64,000 nucleotides of DNA from Hydrogenophaga sp. Lineage in GTDB: Bacteria; Pseudomonadota; Gammaproteobacteria; Burkholderiales; Burkholderiaceae_C. Each line of letters opens with the position of its first letter. Positions within the stretch are counted from its first letter, which is position 1. The notes under the pieces are model-generated. The model made no database searches, was not told the DNA's origin, and worked only from the letters and a program-made list of their open reading frames with translations. The stretch is from positions 48,770-112,769 of the forward strand of contig JAGXSV010000022.1 in NCBI GenBank assembly GCA_018333605.1, read 5' to 3'. Shown in pieces: positions 49,674 to 57,838 of this stretch. A program made the position numbers and the translations under genes.

Positions 49674-50780
49674 GTGCCCCATCCAGAACCCCGAGTGCTT
49701 TCCTTTCTTCCCTTGCCGCCCACCGCCTGGCGCCGCGTGGCCCTGACCCTGCTGCTGGCTTACGCGTCTGCGCGCCTGTGCGTCTGGCTGCAAACCCCCA
49801 TTCCCTGGATGATCGGCCCGCTGGTGGCCACGTCGCTGGCCTCGGTGCTGGGCGCCCCCACCGAGAGCTGGGTGCCGTTTCGCAACGCGGGGCAGTGGGT
49901 TATTGGGGCCGCCTTGGGCCTGTATTTCACGCCTGCCGTGGGCGCACTGGTGGCGGGCCTGTGGTGGGCGATTGCGCTGGGCGTTGTCTGGGCGCTGGCG
50001 CTGGGGCTGGGTTTTGGTGCCTGGCTGCGCCACCAACACGGCGCGCACCTGTCGTCGCTCGGCCCGGCCCAGTTGCGCAGCACCACCTACTTTGCGGGCG
50101 CCATTGGCGGTGCGTCTGAAATGACGCTGATTGCCGAGCGCCACGGTGCCCGCACCGACCTGGTGGCCGCCGCCCACAGCTTGCGGGTGCTGATGGTCAC
50201 GCTGGCGATTCCGTTCGTCTTGCAATTCTGGGATGTGCAGGGCCTTGACCGCTTGCCGGATGCGCTGCGTGAGGTGCACGCACAGGGCTTGCTCTGGCTG
50301 GCCGGCCTGACGCTGGGGGGTGCGTTGCTGATGCGGCACCTGGGCCGTGCCAATCCCTGGTTCATGGGAGCTTTGCTGGTCACGGTGGGCATCACCTTGT
50401 CGGGGGTGGTGCTAACGGCCATCCCCGTCGGCTTGACCAATGCCGCCCAACTGGTGATCGGTGTGAGCCTCGGGGTTCGTTTCACGCCGGCTTTTGTGCA
50501 CACCGCGCCGCGCTGGATGGCTTCGGTGGCGCTGGCCAGCGGGGTGATGATGGGTTTGTGTGCGGCCTTTGCCTGGGTGCTCGCGGCCCTGACCGGTTTG
50601 CACCCGGCCACCCTGGTACTGGGCACATCGCCCGGCGGCATTGCTGAAATGGCCATCACCGCCAAGGTCCTGCAACTGGGCGTTCCCATGGTCACCGCTT
50701 TTCAGGTGTGCCGGCTGGTGGCGGTGCTGGTGCTGGCCGAGCCGGTGTACCGGCTCTGGATGCGCCTGCGACCCGTCTGA
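49674..50780 (+). CDS. AbrB family membrane protein (AbrB_dom duplication)
   Basis: A 368-aa protein with about ten membrane helices built from two homologous halves. Each half has a P-W-(M/F)-(I/M)-G signature, TPIPWMIGPLVATSLAS and RANPWFMGALLVTVGI, and each ends in a Gly-Gly-(A/I)-x-E-M motif (AIGGASEMTLIAERHGARTDLVAA and SPGGIAEMAITAKVLQLG). The family was named 'ammonia monooxygenase' by an old misannotation and is now treated as AbrB-like permeases or regulators of unknown substrate. Starts are GTG codons at 49674 or 49695; no strong ribosome site decides between them. Confidence 0.8.
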   Translation: MPHPEPRVLSFLPLPPTAWRRVALTLLLAYASARLCVWLQTPIPWMIGPLVATSLASVLGAPTESWVPFRNAGQWVIGAALGLYFTPAVGALVAGLWWAIALGVVWALALGLGFGAWLRHQHGAHLSSLGPAQLRSTTYFAGAIGGASEMTLIAERHGARTDLVAAAHSLRVLMVTLAIPFVLQFWDVQGLDRLPDALREVHAQGLLWLAGLTLGGALLMRHLGRANPWFMGALLVTVGITLSGVVLTAIPVGLTNAAQLVIGVSLGVRFTPAFVHTAPRWMASVALASGVMMGLCAAFAWVLAALTGLHPATLVLGTSPGGIAEMAITAKVLQLGVPMVTAFQVCRLVAVLVLAEPVYRLWMRLRPV

Positions 50781-50812
50781 CGTCGCTCAGGGTTTGCGTT
50801 TCGCAATCAGCG

Positions 50813-51964
50813 TCAATGTCGGAAGGTGCCCTCGCGGGTGACGATCGCCAGATCCACAAGTGAAAGACCGGTGTGTGCCTTGTCGCTGTAGCTCACGCGC
50901 AGGCCCTCGATGTTCAGACTGGCGTTGCGCAATCCGGCCACAAAGCTGGCACGCGTTGGCTTCGGTCCGGCCAGCTTCAGAGCCTCCACAAGCGCTCTCG
51001 CGGTCACATAGCCTTCCAGGCTGCCGTAGGAAAAGGGTTTGCCCGGATAGGCTTTGGAAAACGCATCCTGGTAGGCGCGGGTCACGGCGGTCTTGCGTTC
51101 CCACGGGCTGGGCATCACCTGCGCAAAGATCATGCCGTGGGCCAGGTCTTTCAAGCGGTTGGCCAGCTGGGTGGAACCGGAGTTGACGCCATAAAAGCTG
51201 GTTTTCAGGCCTTGGGCTCGCGCTTTTTGAATCAACTTTTCGTACACGCCAATGCCGCCGTGGTTGAACACCATTTGCGCCTGGCTTCGAGCCATCTGAG
51301 CCACCAGGGCATCGATGCCGGCATCGCTCACGTCGGACTTGAACGGCAGGTCGGCAACCAGATTCAGGCCCAGCTCTTGCGACAGGCGGGTGACATTGTC
51401 CAGATGCTGCTGACCGGTTTCGGAGTCGGAACGGAAAAAAGCCACCCGCTGCACGCCCAGGCTTCGGGCGTGGGCGAGCAGCGCACGGAATTCGGCCTTG
51501 TGCTCGGCCCGGACGGGGAACACCGAAGGCTGGTGGGGCGTGCGCAGCGTGGGCGATCCGGCCATGGGGCCGAAGAACGGCACATTCAGTTCGAGAGCGG
51601 CTTTCATCACGGCCGTTGATGGGCCGCCCTCAATGGATCCAAACAGCAAAAAGGCCTTTCCTTGCGAGACCAGTTGGTGAGCGTTGGTCTCTGCCTGGCT
51701 TGATTTGTTGTCGTCATCAAGCACTGTGACCACCACCTCGCGGCCCAGCACGCCTCCTTGGCGGTTCACCTGATCCAGGTAGGTCTTGACCCCCTCAAGC
51801 ACGGCGACGCCGTATTCATTTTTGCCCCCTTGCAGGGTGAGGGTCTGGCCAATCAGGATTTGTCGGGGTGAGACACCGTCTTGCGCATGGACGCTGGTGC
51901 CGAGCAGCAGTGTTGCCATGGCCACGGGTATCAGCCAGCGGGTGATGAATGCTCGATGGCTCAT
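50813..51964 (-). CDS. LivK-type ABC transporter substrate-binding protein, solitary (1)
   Basis: A 383-aa periplasmic protein with a signal peptide (LIPVAMATLLLGTSVHAQ) and the type I binding fold of branched-chain amino acid receptors: ILIGQTLTLQGGKNEYGVAVLEGVKTYLDQVNRQGGVLGREVVVTVLDDD, FGSIEGGPSTAVM, VFPVRAEHKAEF and FSYGSLEGYVTARALVEAL. No permease or ATPase gene is linked. Solitary LivK-type proteins are abundant in Comamonadaceae and related genera, where they may feed shared transporters or sensors. AGGA precedes the ATG. Confidence 0.85.
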   Translation of the reverse strand: MSHRAFITRWLIPVAMATLLLGTSVHAQDGVSPRQILIGQTLTLQGGKNEYGVAVLEGVKTYLDQVNRQGGVLGREVVVTVLDDDNKSSQAETNAHQLVSQGKAFLLFGSIEGGPSTAVMKAALELNVPFFGPMAGSPTLRTPHQPSVFPVRAEHKAEFRALLAHARSLGVQRVAFFRSDSETGQQHLDNVTRLSQELGLNLVADLPFKSDVSDAGIDALVAQMARSQAQMVFNHGGIGVYEKLIQKARAQGLKTSFYGVNSGSTQLANRLKDLAHGMIFAQVMPSPWERKTAVTRAYQDAFSKAYPGKPFSYGSLEGYVTARALVEALKLAGPKPTRASFVAGLRNASLNIEGLRVSYSDKAHTGLSLVDLAIVTREGTFRH

Positions 51965-52052
51965 AAGTCCTACCTTTCAAGGCAAGAGTTTGCAGGTCTC
52001 GACAGTTGGTCGCGGCGGTGCAATTCGAGAGAGCGAGGGGGCGCGTGAAAAA

Positions 52053-52081
52053 GCCTACAGGTCGCGGCAAAACCTGTAGGC
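52053..52081 (-). terminator. Intrinsic terminator of the DUF3567 gene
   Basis: On the minus strand a perfect 10-bp stem, GCCTACAGGT / ACCTGTAGGC, with a 9-base loop is followed by TTTTTCACG, 30 bases past the DUF3567 stop. It has all features of a Rho-independent terminator. Confidence 0.8.
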
Positions 52082-52110
52082 CTTGGGGTGTGCAGAAATG
52101 TGAACACCGC

Positions 52111-52395
52111 TCAGTGCATGATCACCGGCATCTGCGCCAGCGAAGCGTAGCCTTCCAGTGTGTCCTCCACCTCTTCTTGCGAAGGGGTGCTTTGCTGCCA
52201 GGCGGTGATCTGGATCTGGAACATTTCGGCCCAGGAGCCGTCGAGGTACACCTCTTTGCCCGAGCGTTTGTCCACGATTTCAAAGCCGTGGCGGGGGATC
52301 TGGGGACCGTCAGAGATGACGTTGTCACCGTCGGCGGGGGCATTGGCCAGGATGTGGACCACGGCAAAGGCATCCGAGTCGTAAAGCATGTGCAT
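52111..52395 (-). CDS. DUF3567 family protein
   Basis: A 94-aa cytosolic protein with the Burkholderiales family pattern MHMLYDSDAFAVVHI, HGFEIVDKRSGKEVYLDGSWAEMFQ and SQEEVEDTLEGYASLAQMPVIMH. Function is unknown. A short insertion (NAPADGDNVISDGP) sits in the N-terminal third compared with the usual form. AAGGA lies upstream of the ATG, and a perfect 8-bp inverted repeat lies about 50 bp further upstream. A strong terminator follows, so it forms a monocistronic unit. Confidence 0.8.
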   Translation of the reverse strand: MHMLYDSDAFAVVHILANAPADGDNVISDGPQIPRHGFEIVDKRSGKEVYLDGSWAEMFQIQITAWQQSTPSQEEVEDTLEGYASLAQMPVIMH

Positions 52396-52442
52396 GACTG
52401 AAATATCCTTCCAAGAGAGAAACCTGTGTTCCTGATGACCTT

Positions 52443-52466
52443 ATATCGGCAATTGGTCGCCGATAT
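52443..52466. promoter_or_regulatory. Inverted repeat upstream of the DUF3567 gene
   Basis: ATATCGGC-AATTGGTC-GCCGATAT is a perfect 8-bp inverted repeat 48 bp before the DUF3567 start. It could be an operator or a 5'-leader hairpin. The rest of 52396-52547 shows nothing else. Confidence 0.45.
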
Positions 52467-52547
52467 GGAGCTCAGACTGCCTTTTAAGTGGATACGTTCC
52501 GGGTGGTTTCAAGATGCGTGACATTTTTGGCACAGTCGGGTGCTGTT

Positions 52548-53789
52548 TCAGGGCATCTGACGGAGCTGCTGGTCCACGCGGTCGCCGCTGTCCTGTGTGA
52601 TGCGGATGCGCACCGGCAGGTAAGCCAGTGTGGGCGCCAGCCAGATGTCGATGCGGCTGTCGCGGGGCTCGCGCGGTTCGCGCACCAGCCGGCGGGCTTG
52701 CAGGATGCCGGCCGGCAGCGCCAGGGTTTCCTCATCGCCGACCCGAAAGCGCCAAATTTCAGCGTCGCTGGCACCGGCCACCTGCAGGCTGATCAGCTGC
52801 CCTGCAGGGTAAGCGGCTGGCTGGGCGTTGAGCAGGCCCGCCAGTTGCATGAACAGGCTGAGCCGGTCCTGGGCGCCCGGCTGCAGGGTGGCTTCGGGCC
52901 GGTTGTTGCTGAAACGGATGGTTTGCTGGGCGTGGTCAAAATGGGCGGCACGCTCGCTGCGGCTCTGGTCTGAAAAGCGGGTGGGCAGCACACCACTGAC
53001 CTCCACACGCCCGGTGCTGGTTTGCACCCGGCTGCCAAGCAAGGGCAGGCGCAATTCCATGCGGGCACCGTAGTGGCCGTCAGCCTGGGTCCAGGCCAGC
53101 GTGCCGCTGGCGCTGTAGTTCAGGCCTCTGATGGTCCCCGTCACGTCGTACGCGAGCTGCGTGCTGGCGGGCAGGCTCGCCGGTGGGCGGCTTTCGCCGC
53201 GCGCCACCGCGGCCTCGGGTGGCACAGGAGGGGCGGTGACGTCTGCGGGCGCGGGCAGGGCTTGCGGTGCTGAATCGGTTTCGGGTACCGCTGTGGGTGC
53301 CGCCTCAGCCCGCTTCGGTGGCTCGGTCTGCGGTGCGCTGCCGGTGTCGGATTCTTTAACCCGCACGGCCTGTGTGGCGTCCGCCGTTTCATCAAGAGGG
53401 GCGTTGGCGACCGCTGCGTCCGCTTGGCGCTGCGGTAGGGGCCGCAACGCGGGCGGGGGCGACTTTGCGGCGGGTTTTGGCTTTTCTGCGGGCGGGGGCC
53501 GGGCGCCTGGTGCTGCCGTCGCGGTGGAGGCAACGATCCAGCGCACCGTGCTGACGGGGGCGCTCGGTGCTGCCGCAGCCGCAGGGGATGGCGATGGCGT
53601 TGGTGCAGCGTGCGTGGTGTCGCGCACCTCGGGAGCGCCCAGCGCCGCAGGTGTGCCGGTGGGCAAGGCGTCGACCAGTGGCGTCCAGCCACCCAGCAGC
53701 AGCAGGTGCAGCCCCAGCACCGCAGTGCCCAGCAGGGCCAGGGTGGTCCAGCGCGGTGTGGCGGTGGCGCGTGGGGGGTGCGGGCTCAC
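52548..53789 (-). CDS. DUF3108 domain protein with membrane anchor and Pro/Ala linker
   Basis: A 413-aa protein with one N-terminal membrane helix (LALLGTAVLGLHLLLLGGW). A long Pro/Ala-rich linker runs to about residue 205, and the C-terminal DUF3108 domain follows: LAYDVTGTIRGLNYSASGTLAWTQADGHYGARMELRLPLLG, RFSDQSRSERAAHFDHAQQTIRFSNN, PAGQLISLQVAGAS and IDIWLAPTLAYLPVRIRITQDSGDRVDQQL. The anchor-linker-domain plan resembles TonB-like transperiplasmic proteins, but the function is unknown. It is 6 bases downstream of the IclR gene, so the two are probably co-transcribed. Confidence 0.8.
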   Translation of the reverse strand: MSPHPPRATATPRWTTLALLGTAVLGLHLLLLGGWTPLVDALPTGTPAALGAPEVRDTTHAAPTPSPSPAAAAAPSAPVSTVRWIVASTATAAPGARPPPAEKPKPAAKSPPPALRPLPQRQADAAVANAPLDETADATQAVRVKESDTGSAPQTEPPKRAEAAPTAVPETDSAPQALPAPADVTAPPVPPEAAVARGESRPPASLPASTQLAYDVTGTIRGLNYSASGTLAWTQADGHYGARMELRLPLLGSRVQTSTGRVEVSGVLPTRFSDQSRSERAAHFDHAQQTIRFSNNRPEATLQPGAQDRLSLFMQLAGLLNAQPAAYPAGQLISLQVAGASDAEIWRFRVGDEETLALPAGILQARRLVREPREPRDSRIDIWLAPTLAYLPVRIRITQDSGDRVDQQLRQMP

Positions 53790-53795
53790 GGGGTG

Positions 53796-54680
53796 TCAGG
53801 TCCGGGGCGGGTGCCCCAGGTCGGCGCTGAGCTGGCGGGCGCAGCGCAACAAAGCCTTGGCCGGCGCGCCGTCCCACCGGGTGTCGAGCGTGGCCACCGA
53901 GCCCAGCACCACCACGCCCAGCGCCAGCCGCCCCTGCGCGTCGTAGACCGGGGCGCAAAAGCCACCCACGCCGGGCACCAGGCTGTGTACCACGCGCGCC
54001 AGCCCGTGCTGGCGGGTCTCGTTCAGCATGACCTCTACGGCTTGCTGCGATTGCGGCACGTCCAGCAGCGGCATGGCGTTATTGGGCAGCTTCTTCAGGC
54101 GGACCAGTTCGTCGCGGATCATGGGCGCAATGCGCTCGGCGTCGCGCCCCTCGGTGCCCATGAAGGCGGCAAAACAGCGGCCGGTGGCCGATGTCAGCAG
54201 CGGCATCACATCGCCCAGGCGCAGCGTCACGGGCACAGTTTGCGGCGCTTCGGCCCAATGCACCATGGTGGGCCCCTGGTTGCCCCACACCGCAATGGCC
54301 AGCGTGTGGCCGGTTTCCAGCAGCAGCGCGGGCACGCGCTCGCGCGCCAGCTTCACGGCGTCAATGCGGCTCAGGCTGGCCAGGCCCAGGCGCAGCGCGG
54401 CCGGCCCCAGGTCGTAGCGGGTGCTCACCGGGTCTTGCATCACCAGGCCCAGGCGCTGAAAGCTCACCAGGTAGCGGTGCGCTTTGGCCGCGCTCATGCC
54501 GGCGGCGGCGGCCAGGTCGCGCAGCATCAGTGCGCCGGGTGCGTTGGACAGCGCGTTCAGCAGTTCAAACCCCACCTCCACCGACTGGATGCCGGCCCGC
54601 AGGTTCTCGCCGCCGTCCGGGCTGTCGGCTACGGGCGCCTTCTGGTGGGTAACAGCGTTGGAGGGCGGGGCTATGGGCAT
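53796..54680 (-). CDS. IclR family transcriptional regulator
   Basis: A 294-aa regulator. The N-terminal winged helix (SVEVGFELLNALSNAPGALMLRDLAAAAGMSAAKAHRYLVSFQRLGLVMQD) is followed by the IclR effector domain (YDLGPAALRLGLASLSRIDAVKLARERVPALLLETGHTLAIAVWGNQGP, VMPLLTSATGRCFAAFM, VHSLVPGVGGFCAPVYD). It is divergent from the FAH-family hydrolase gene across a nested palindrome, its presumed operator. IclR proteins near such hydrolases commonly control aromatic or amino-acid breakdown; the inducer here is unknown. Confidence 0.87.
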   Translation of the reverse strand: MPIAPPSNAVTHQKAPVADSPDGGENLRAGIQSVEVGFELLNALSNAPGALMLRDLAAAAGMSAAKAHRYLVSFQRLGLVMQDPVSTRYDLGPAALRLGLASLSRIDAVKLARERVPALLLETGHTLAIAVWGNQGPTMVHWAEAPQTVPVTLRLGDVMPLLTSATGRCFAAFMGTEGRDAERIAPMIRDELVRLKKLPNNAMPLLDVPQSQQAVEVMLNETRQHGLARVVHSLVPGVGGFCAPVYDAQGRLALGVVVLGSVATLDTRWDGAPAKALLRCARQLSADLGHPPRT

Positions 54681-54734
54681 GGTGCTGGAAGATCGGTCAA
54701 CGGTGGACAGGGCTATGGTCTAGAATTCTGAACT

Positions 54735-54768
54735 TTACGAATAGGTTAACCTATTTCACTATTCGTAA
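54735..54768. promoter_or_regulatory. Nested palindromes between iclR-type and FAH genes
   Basis: A perfect 10-bp inverted repeat, TTACGAATAG (54735-54744) and CTATTCGTAA (54759-54768), surrounds a perfect 16-bp palindrome, AATAGGTTAACCTATT (54740-54755), offset by 4 bp. It is AT-rich and sits in the divergent promoter region, 55 bp from the iclR start and 113 bp from the FAH start. It is a strong candidate for the IclR-type operator. Confidence 0.75.
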
Positions 54769-54880
54769 TTTTTTAGTGCTTGATGGCGTTGCTGAAGTTC
54801 GCTGCACAGGCCCCAGGGCGTGTGCGGTCGCCTGGGGGTGCCATCACGGCCATCCATTGACACTGCAGCAGGAGACATGC

Positions 54881-55891
54881 ATGAAGCTCGCCACTTACAA
54901 AGACGGCTCGCGCGACGGACAACTGGTGGTGGTTTCCCGCGACCTTTCGACCGCGCATTATGCGACCGGCATCGCCCACAAGCTCCAGCAGGCGCTGGAC
55001 GACTGGAATTTCATCAGCCCGCAGTTGCACGACCTGTACCTGACGCTCAACCAGGGCAAGGCGCGCCACGCGTTCCCGTTTGACCCGGCCCTGTGCATGG
55101 CGCCGCTGCCCCGCGCCTACCAGTGGGCCGACGGTTCGGCCTACATCAACCATGTGGAGCTGGTGCGGGCGGCCCGCAACAGCGAGGTGCCCGCGTCGTT
55201 TTACGCCGACCCGCTGATGTACCAGGGCGGCAGCGACGATTTCATTGGCCCGTGCGACGATGTGGTGGTGCCCAGCGAAGACTTTGGCATCGACTTTGAA
55301 GCCGAAATTGCGGTGGTGACGGGCGACGTGCCGATGGGCGCCACGCCCGCCCAGGCGCTGGACGGCATTCGCCTGCTGATGCTGGTGAACGATGTGTCGT
55401 TGCGCAACCTGATTCCAGCCGAGCTGGCCAAAGGCTTTGGCTTCTTCCAGAGCAAGCCGGCCAGCGCGTTCAGCCCGGTGGCGGTCACGCCCGACGAACT
55501 GGGTGACGCCTGGCAGGGCGGGCGCGTGCACCTCACGCTGCAAAGCACCTGGAATGGCCGCAAGGTGGGCATGTGCGAAGCCGGTCCTGAAATGACCTTC
55601 CATTTCGGCCAGCTCATTGCCCACATCACCAAGACGCGCAACGTGCGCGCCGGCTCCATCGTGGGCAGTGGCACGGTAAGCAACAAGGCGATTGAGGTGG
55701 ACGGCCGCAAAGAGTGGCCCAAGGGCTACAGCTGCATTGCTGAAAAGCGCGCCATTGAAGCCATCCTGGACGGCCAACCGTCCACCGCTTTCATGAAGTT
55801 CGGCGACACCATTCGCATTGAAATGAAGGGCAAAGACGGTCAGAGCATCTTTGGTGCGATTGACCAGACCATCGCGCTGCTGGGCGCCTGA
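54881..55891 (+). CDS. Fumarylacetoacetate hydrolase family protein
   Basis: A 336-aa FAH-superfamily enzyme. It opens MKLATYKDGSRDGQLVVVSRD and carries the metal-binding acidic residues in IDFEAEIAVVTGDVPMG and the family motifs LMLVNDVSLRNLIP, FGFFQSKPASAFSPVAV and GSIVGSGTVSNK. Superfamily enzymes hydrolyse C-C bonds of fumarylacetoacetate or related 2-keto acids, the last step of homogentisate or related aromatic ring breakdown. Length and the N-terminal part fit the homogentisate-pathway group, but no hmgA is present, so the substrate is open. AGGAG precedes ATG 54881; the IclR gene is divergent. Confidence 0.87.
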   Translation: MKLATYKDGSRDGQLVVVSRDLSTAHYATGIAHKLQQALDDWNFISPQLHDLYLTLNQGKARHAFPFDPALCMAPLPRAYQWADGSAYINHVELVRAARNSEVPASFYADPLMYQGGSDDFIGPCDDVVVPSEDFGIDFEAEIAVVTGDVPMGATPAQALDGIRLLMLVNDVSLRNLIPAELAKGFGFFQSKPASAFSPVAVTPDELGDAWQGGRVHLTLQSTWNGRKVGMCEAGPEMTFHFGQLIAHITKTRNVRAGSIVGSGTVSNKAIEVDGRKEWPKGYSCIAEKRAIEAILDGQPSTAFMKFGDTIRIEMKGKDGQSIFGAIDQTIALLGA

Positions 55892-55917
55892 ATCGGACGG
55901 CCCCCAGGGCGGCGGGA

Positions 55918-57093
55918 TCAGGTGCGCACGCGGCCGTCGCCCGTCAGCATGGACAGCTCCACAAACCTGGATGCGACGTGGTTGCCGGGGCTGAACGACA
56001 CGTTGAAGCCACCGATGGAATAGTCGCGGATGCTTTCCAGACCGCCAATCAGGCTGTCGCGCGTCAGGCGGCCGCTGGCTCGGCGCATGCCTTCGGCGAA
56101 CAGCCGCGCTGCCATAAAGCCTTCCATGCTGGAAAAGTTGGGCTGCACCTTGTTGCCGCCTTGTGCAATGGCCGCCAAAAACTCGCGCGTGATAGGTCGC
56201 GAGGTGCTGTAGGGCGTGGGTACCACCTGTGAAACGGCCACGCCGGCACCGTCTTTGCCCAAAGCGTCGGCCAAGGCTTGCGTGCCGACAAACGACACGT
56301 TGTAGAACGTCCCACCGTAGCCCGCTGCTCGAGCCGCACGGATGTAGGCTGCGCACGAGGTGTAAGCGCTGATTTGCACCACGGCATCGGGTTGCGCTGC
56401 GTTGAGGATGCTCACCGCCTGCGCCACGTCCACCGAATTGCGTTCCACCGTGGCCACGGCCACAGGTTTGAGTTGCATCGCATTCAGCGCCAGTGTGACG
56501 CCGTCCAGGCCGGCCTTGCCGTAAGCGTCGTTCTGGTGAAACACCGCGATTTTCTTCAGCCCCAGGTTGGTCAGCTGCTTGACGATCAGGGCGGTCTCGT
56601 CGTTGTACGAAGCGCGCATGTGAAAGGCCAGGCGGTTGAATGGCTGGCGCAATGCCATGGCCCCGGTGAAGGGTGCAAAAAACGGGGTTTGCGCCTGGGT
56701 GGCCAGCGGCAGCGCGGCCAGGCTGGTGGGGGTGCCGATGTAGCCAAAGAGCGCAAACACGTCGTTGTCCAGCAGCTTGCGGGTGTTGGCCGCACAGCGA
56801 TCGGGTTCGTAGCCGTCGTCGAGCAGGCTGATGTCAACCTGCGTCTGGTTCGCACCACCCCGGGCATTGAGTTGGTCAAAGAACAGCTTCGCGCCGGCGT
56901 GGAACTGAATACCCAATTGCGCCGCCGGCCCGCTGAAAGCGGCCGACTGCCCCAGCACCAGGCGGTTGGCCGGCTGCGCCTTCAGGGCCGGTGCGCCCAA
57001 CGCTGCGGCACCTGCGATAAAGGAGGTGAATCGACGGCGCGAAAGACCGCTGGCGGGTGCGTGCAGAGAAGAGGGTGGGGGCGAACTTGGCAT
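55918..57093 (-). CDS. LivK-type ABC transporter substrate-binding protein, solitary (2), Tat signal
   Basis: A 391-aa binding protein with a twin-arginine type signal (LSRRRFTSFIAGAAALGAPALKAQ). The type I periplasmic fold follows: RLVLGQSAAFSGPAAQLGIQFHAGAKLFFDQLNARGG, LFGYIGTPTSLAALPLATQAQTPFFAPFTGAM, VFHQNDAYGKAGLDGV and NFSSMEGFMAARLFAEGM. No permease genes are linked, as for the protein at 50.8 kb. ATG 57093 is chosen; the track's 57105 start is a TTG. It is convergent with the FAH-family gene, which may imply a role in the same catabolic route, though that is speculative. Confidence 0.83.
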   Translation of the reverse strand: MPSSPPPSSLHAPASGLSRRRFTSFIAGAAALGAPALKAQPANRLVLGQSAAFSGPAAQLGIQFHAGAKLFFDQLNARGGANQTQVDISLLDDGYEPDRCAANTRKLLDNDVFALFGYIGTPTSLAALPLATQAQTPFFAPFTGAMALRQPFNRLAFHMRASYNDETALIVKQLTNLGLKKIAVFHQNDAYGKAGLDGVTLALNAMQLKPVAVATVERNSVDVAQAVSILNAAQPDAVVQISAYTSCAAYIRAARAAGYGGTFYNVSFVGTQALADALGKDGAGVAVSQVVPTPYSTSRPITREFLAAIAQGGNKVQPNFSSMEGFMAARLFAEGMRRASGRLTRDSLIGGLESIRDYSIGGFNVSFSPGNHVASRFVELSMLTGDGRVRT

Positions 57094-57165
57094 GTTGGGT
57101 CGCAAAAGGCGGCGGGACCGCTGGGTTGTGAATGTGTCTTTGCGTCATGATTCTGGTGCACGCTC

Positions 57166-57203
57166 CGGTCGCATGGGCGCCGTTTGGTTTGCGGATGCGA
57201 CCG
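57166..57203. promoter_or_regulatory. Inverted repeat upstream of the second binding protein
   Basis: CGGTCGCAT and ATGCGACCG form a perfect 9-bp inverted repeat 20 bases apart, in the 207-bp gap between the binding-protein start and the VOC stop. It could be an operator or a terminator stem of the upstream VOC gene, although no T tract follows. Confidence 0.35.
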
Positions 57204-57300
57204 TTCGTAGCGCAGGAAGCCGGTTTGGTGGACTTGGCGCCCGGCGGGACTCCCCGGCGCTGCCGATCCAGCCTCATCCGAGGCCAGTTTCACCGCGTGT

Positions 57301-57744
57301 TCAGGTGGCGTACATTCCGTCCAGCGACGCAAAACCCTTGACTTCGATGGGGTTGCCAAACGGATCGCAGAAGAACATGGTCCATTGCTCTCCCGGCTGC
57401 CCGGCAAAGCGCAGTTGCGGGGGCAGCACAAAGTCCACGCAGGCAGCTTGCAGCCGCTCGGCCAGCGCCTGCCAGGCCGGCAGCAACATCACCAGGCCGA
57501 AATGCGGCATGGGCACCCAGTGATCGCCCACCCGGCCCGTGCGGGTGGTTTTGAAGGGCTCGCCCAGGTGCAGCGAAATCTGGTGGCTGAAGAAGTCGAA
57601 ATCCACCCAGGTGTCGGTGCTGCGACCTTCACGGCAACCCAGCACGCCGCCGTAAAAGCGCCGCGCCTCGTCGAGGTCGGTCACATGAAACGCGAAGTGA
57701 AACAGGCTGCGGGCGGGCAGGGTCTCGGGCGAGTTGGGACTCAT
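57301..57744 (-). CDS. VOC family protein (glyoxalase/dioxygenase-like)
   Basis: A 147-aa vicinal-oxygen-chelate protein: LFHFAFHVTDLDEARRFYGGVLGCREGR, FDFFSHQISLHLGE, HWVPMPHFGLVM and FFCDPFGNPIEVKGF. Candidate metal ligands are the His in FAFHV, the His in PHFGLV and the Glu in NPIEVK, giving the usual His-His-Glu set. Homologues are listed as dioxygenase or glyoxalase relatives without a defined substrate. The start is the ATG at 57744. Confidence 0.8.
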   Translation of the reverse strand: MSPNSPETLPARSLFHFAFHVTDLDEARRFYGGVLGCREGRSTDTWVDFDFFSHQISLHLGEPFKTTRTGRVGDHWVPMPHFGLVMLLPAWQALAERLQAACVDFVLPPQLRFAGQPGEQWTMFFCDPFGNPIEVKGFASLDGMYAT

Positions 57745-57838
57745 GCGCGCAGCATATCAAAGGGCCCCCCGCGCCAGGACGGCACCACCCGCTCGCCTAT
57801 CTTTCGCCAGGGCATGGGTGGGCCGTTGTCCGGTTGGT

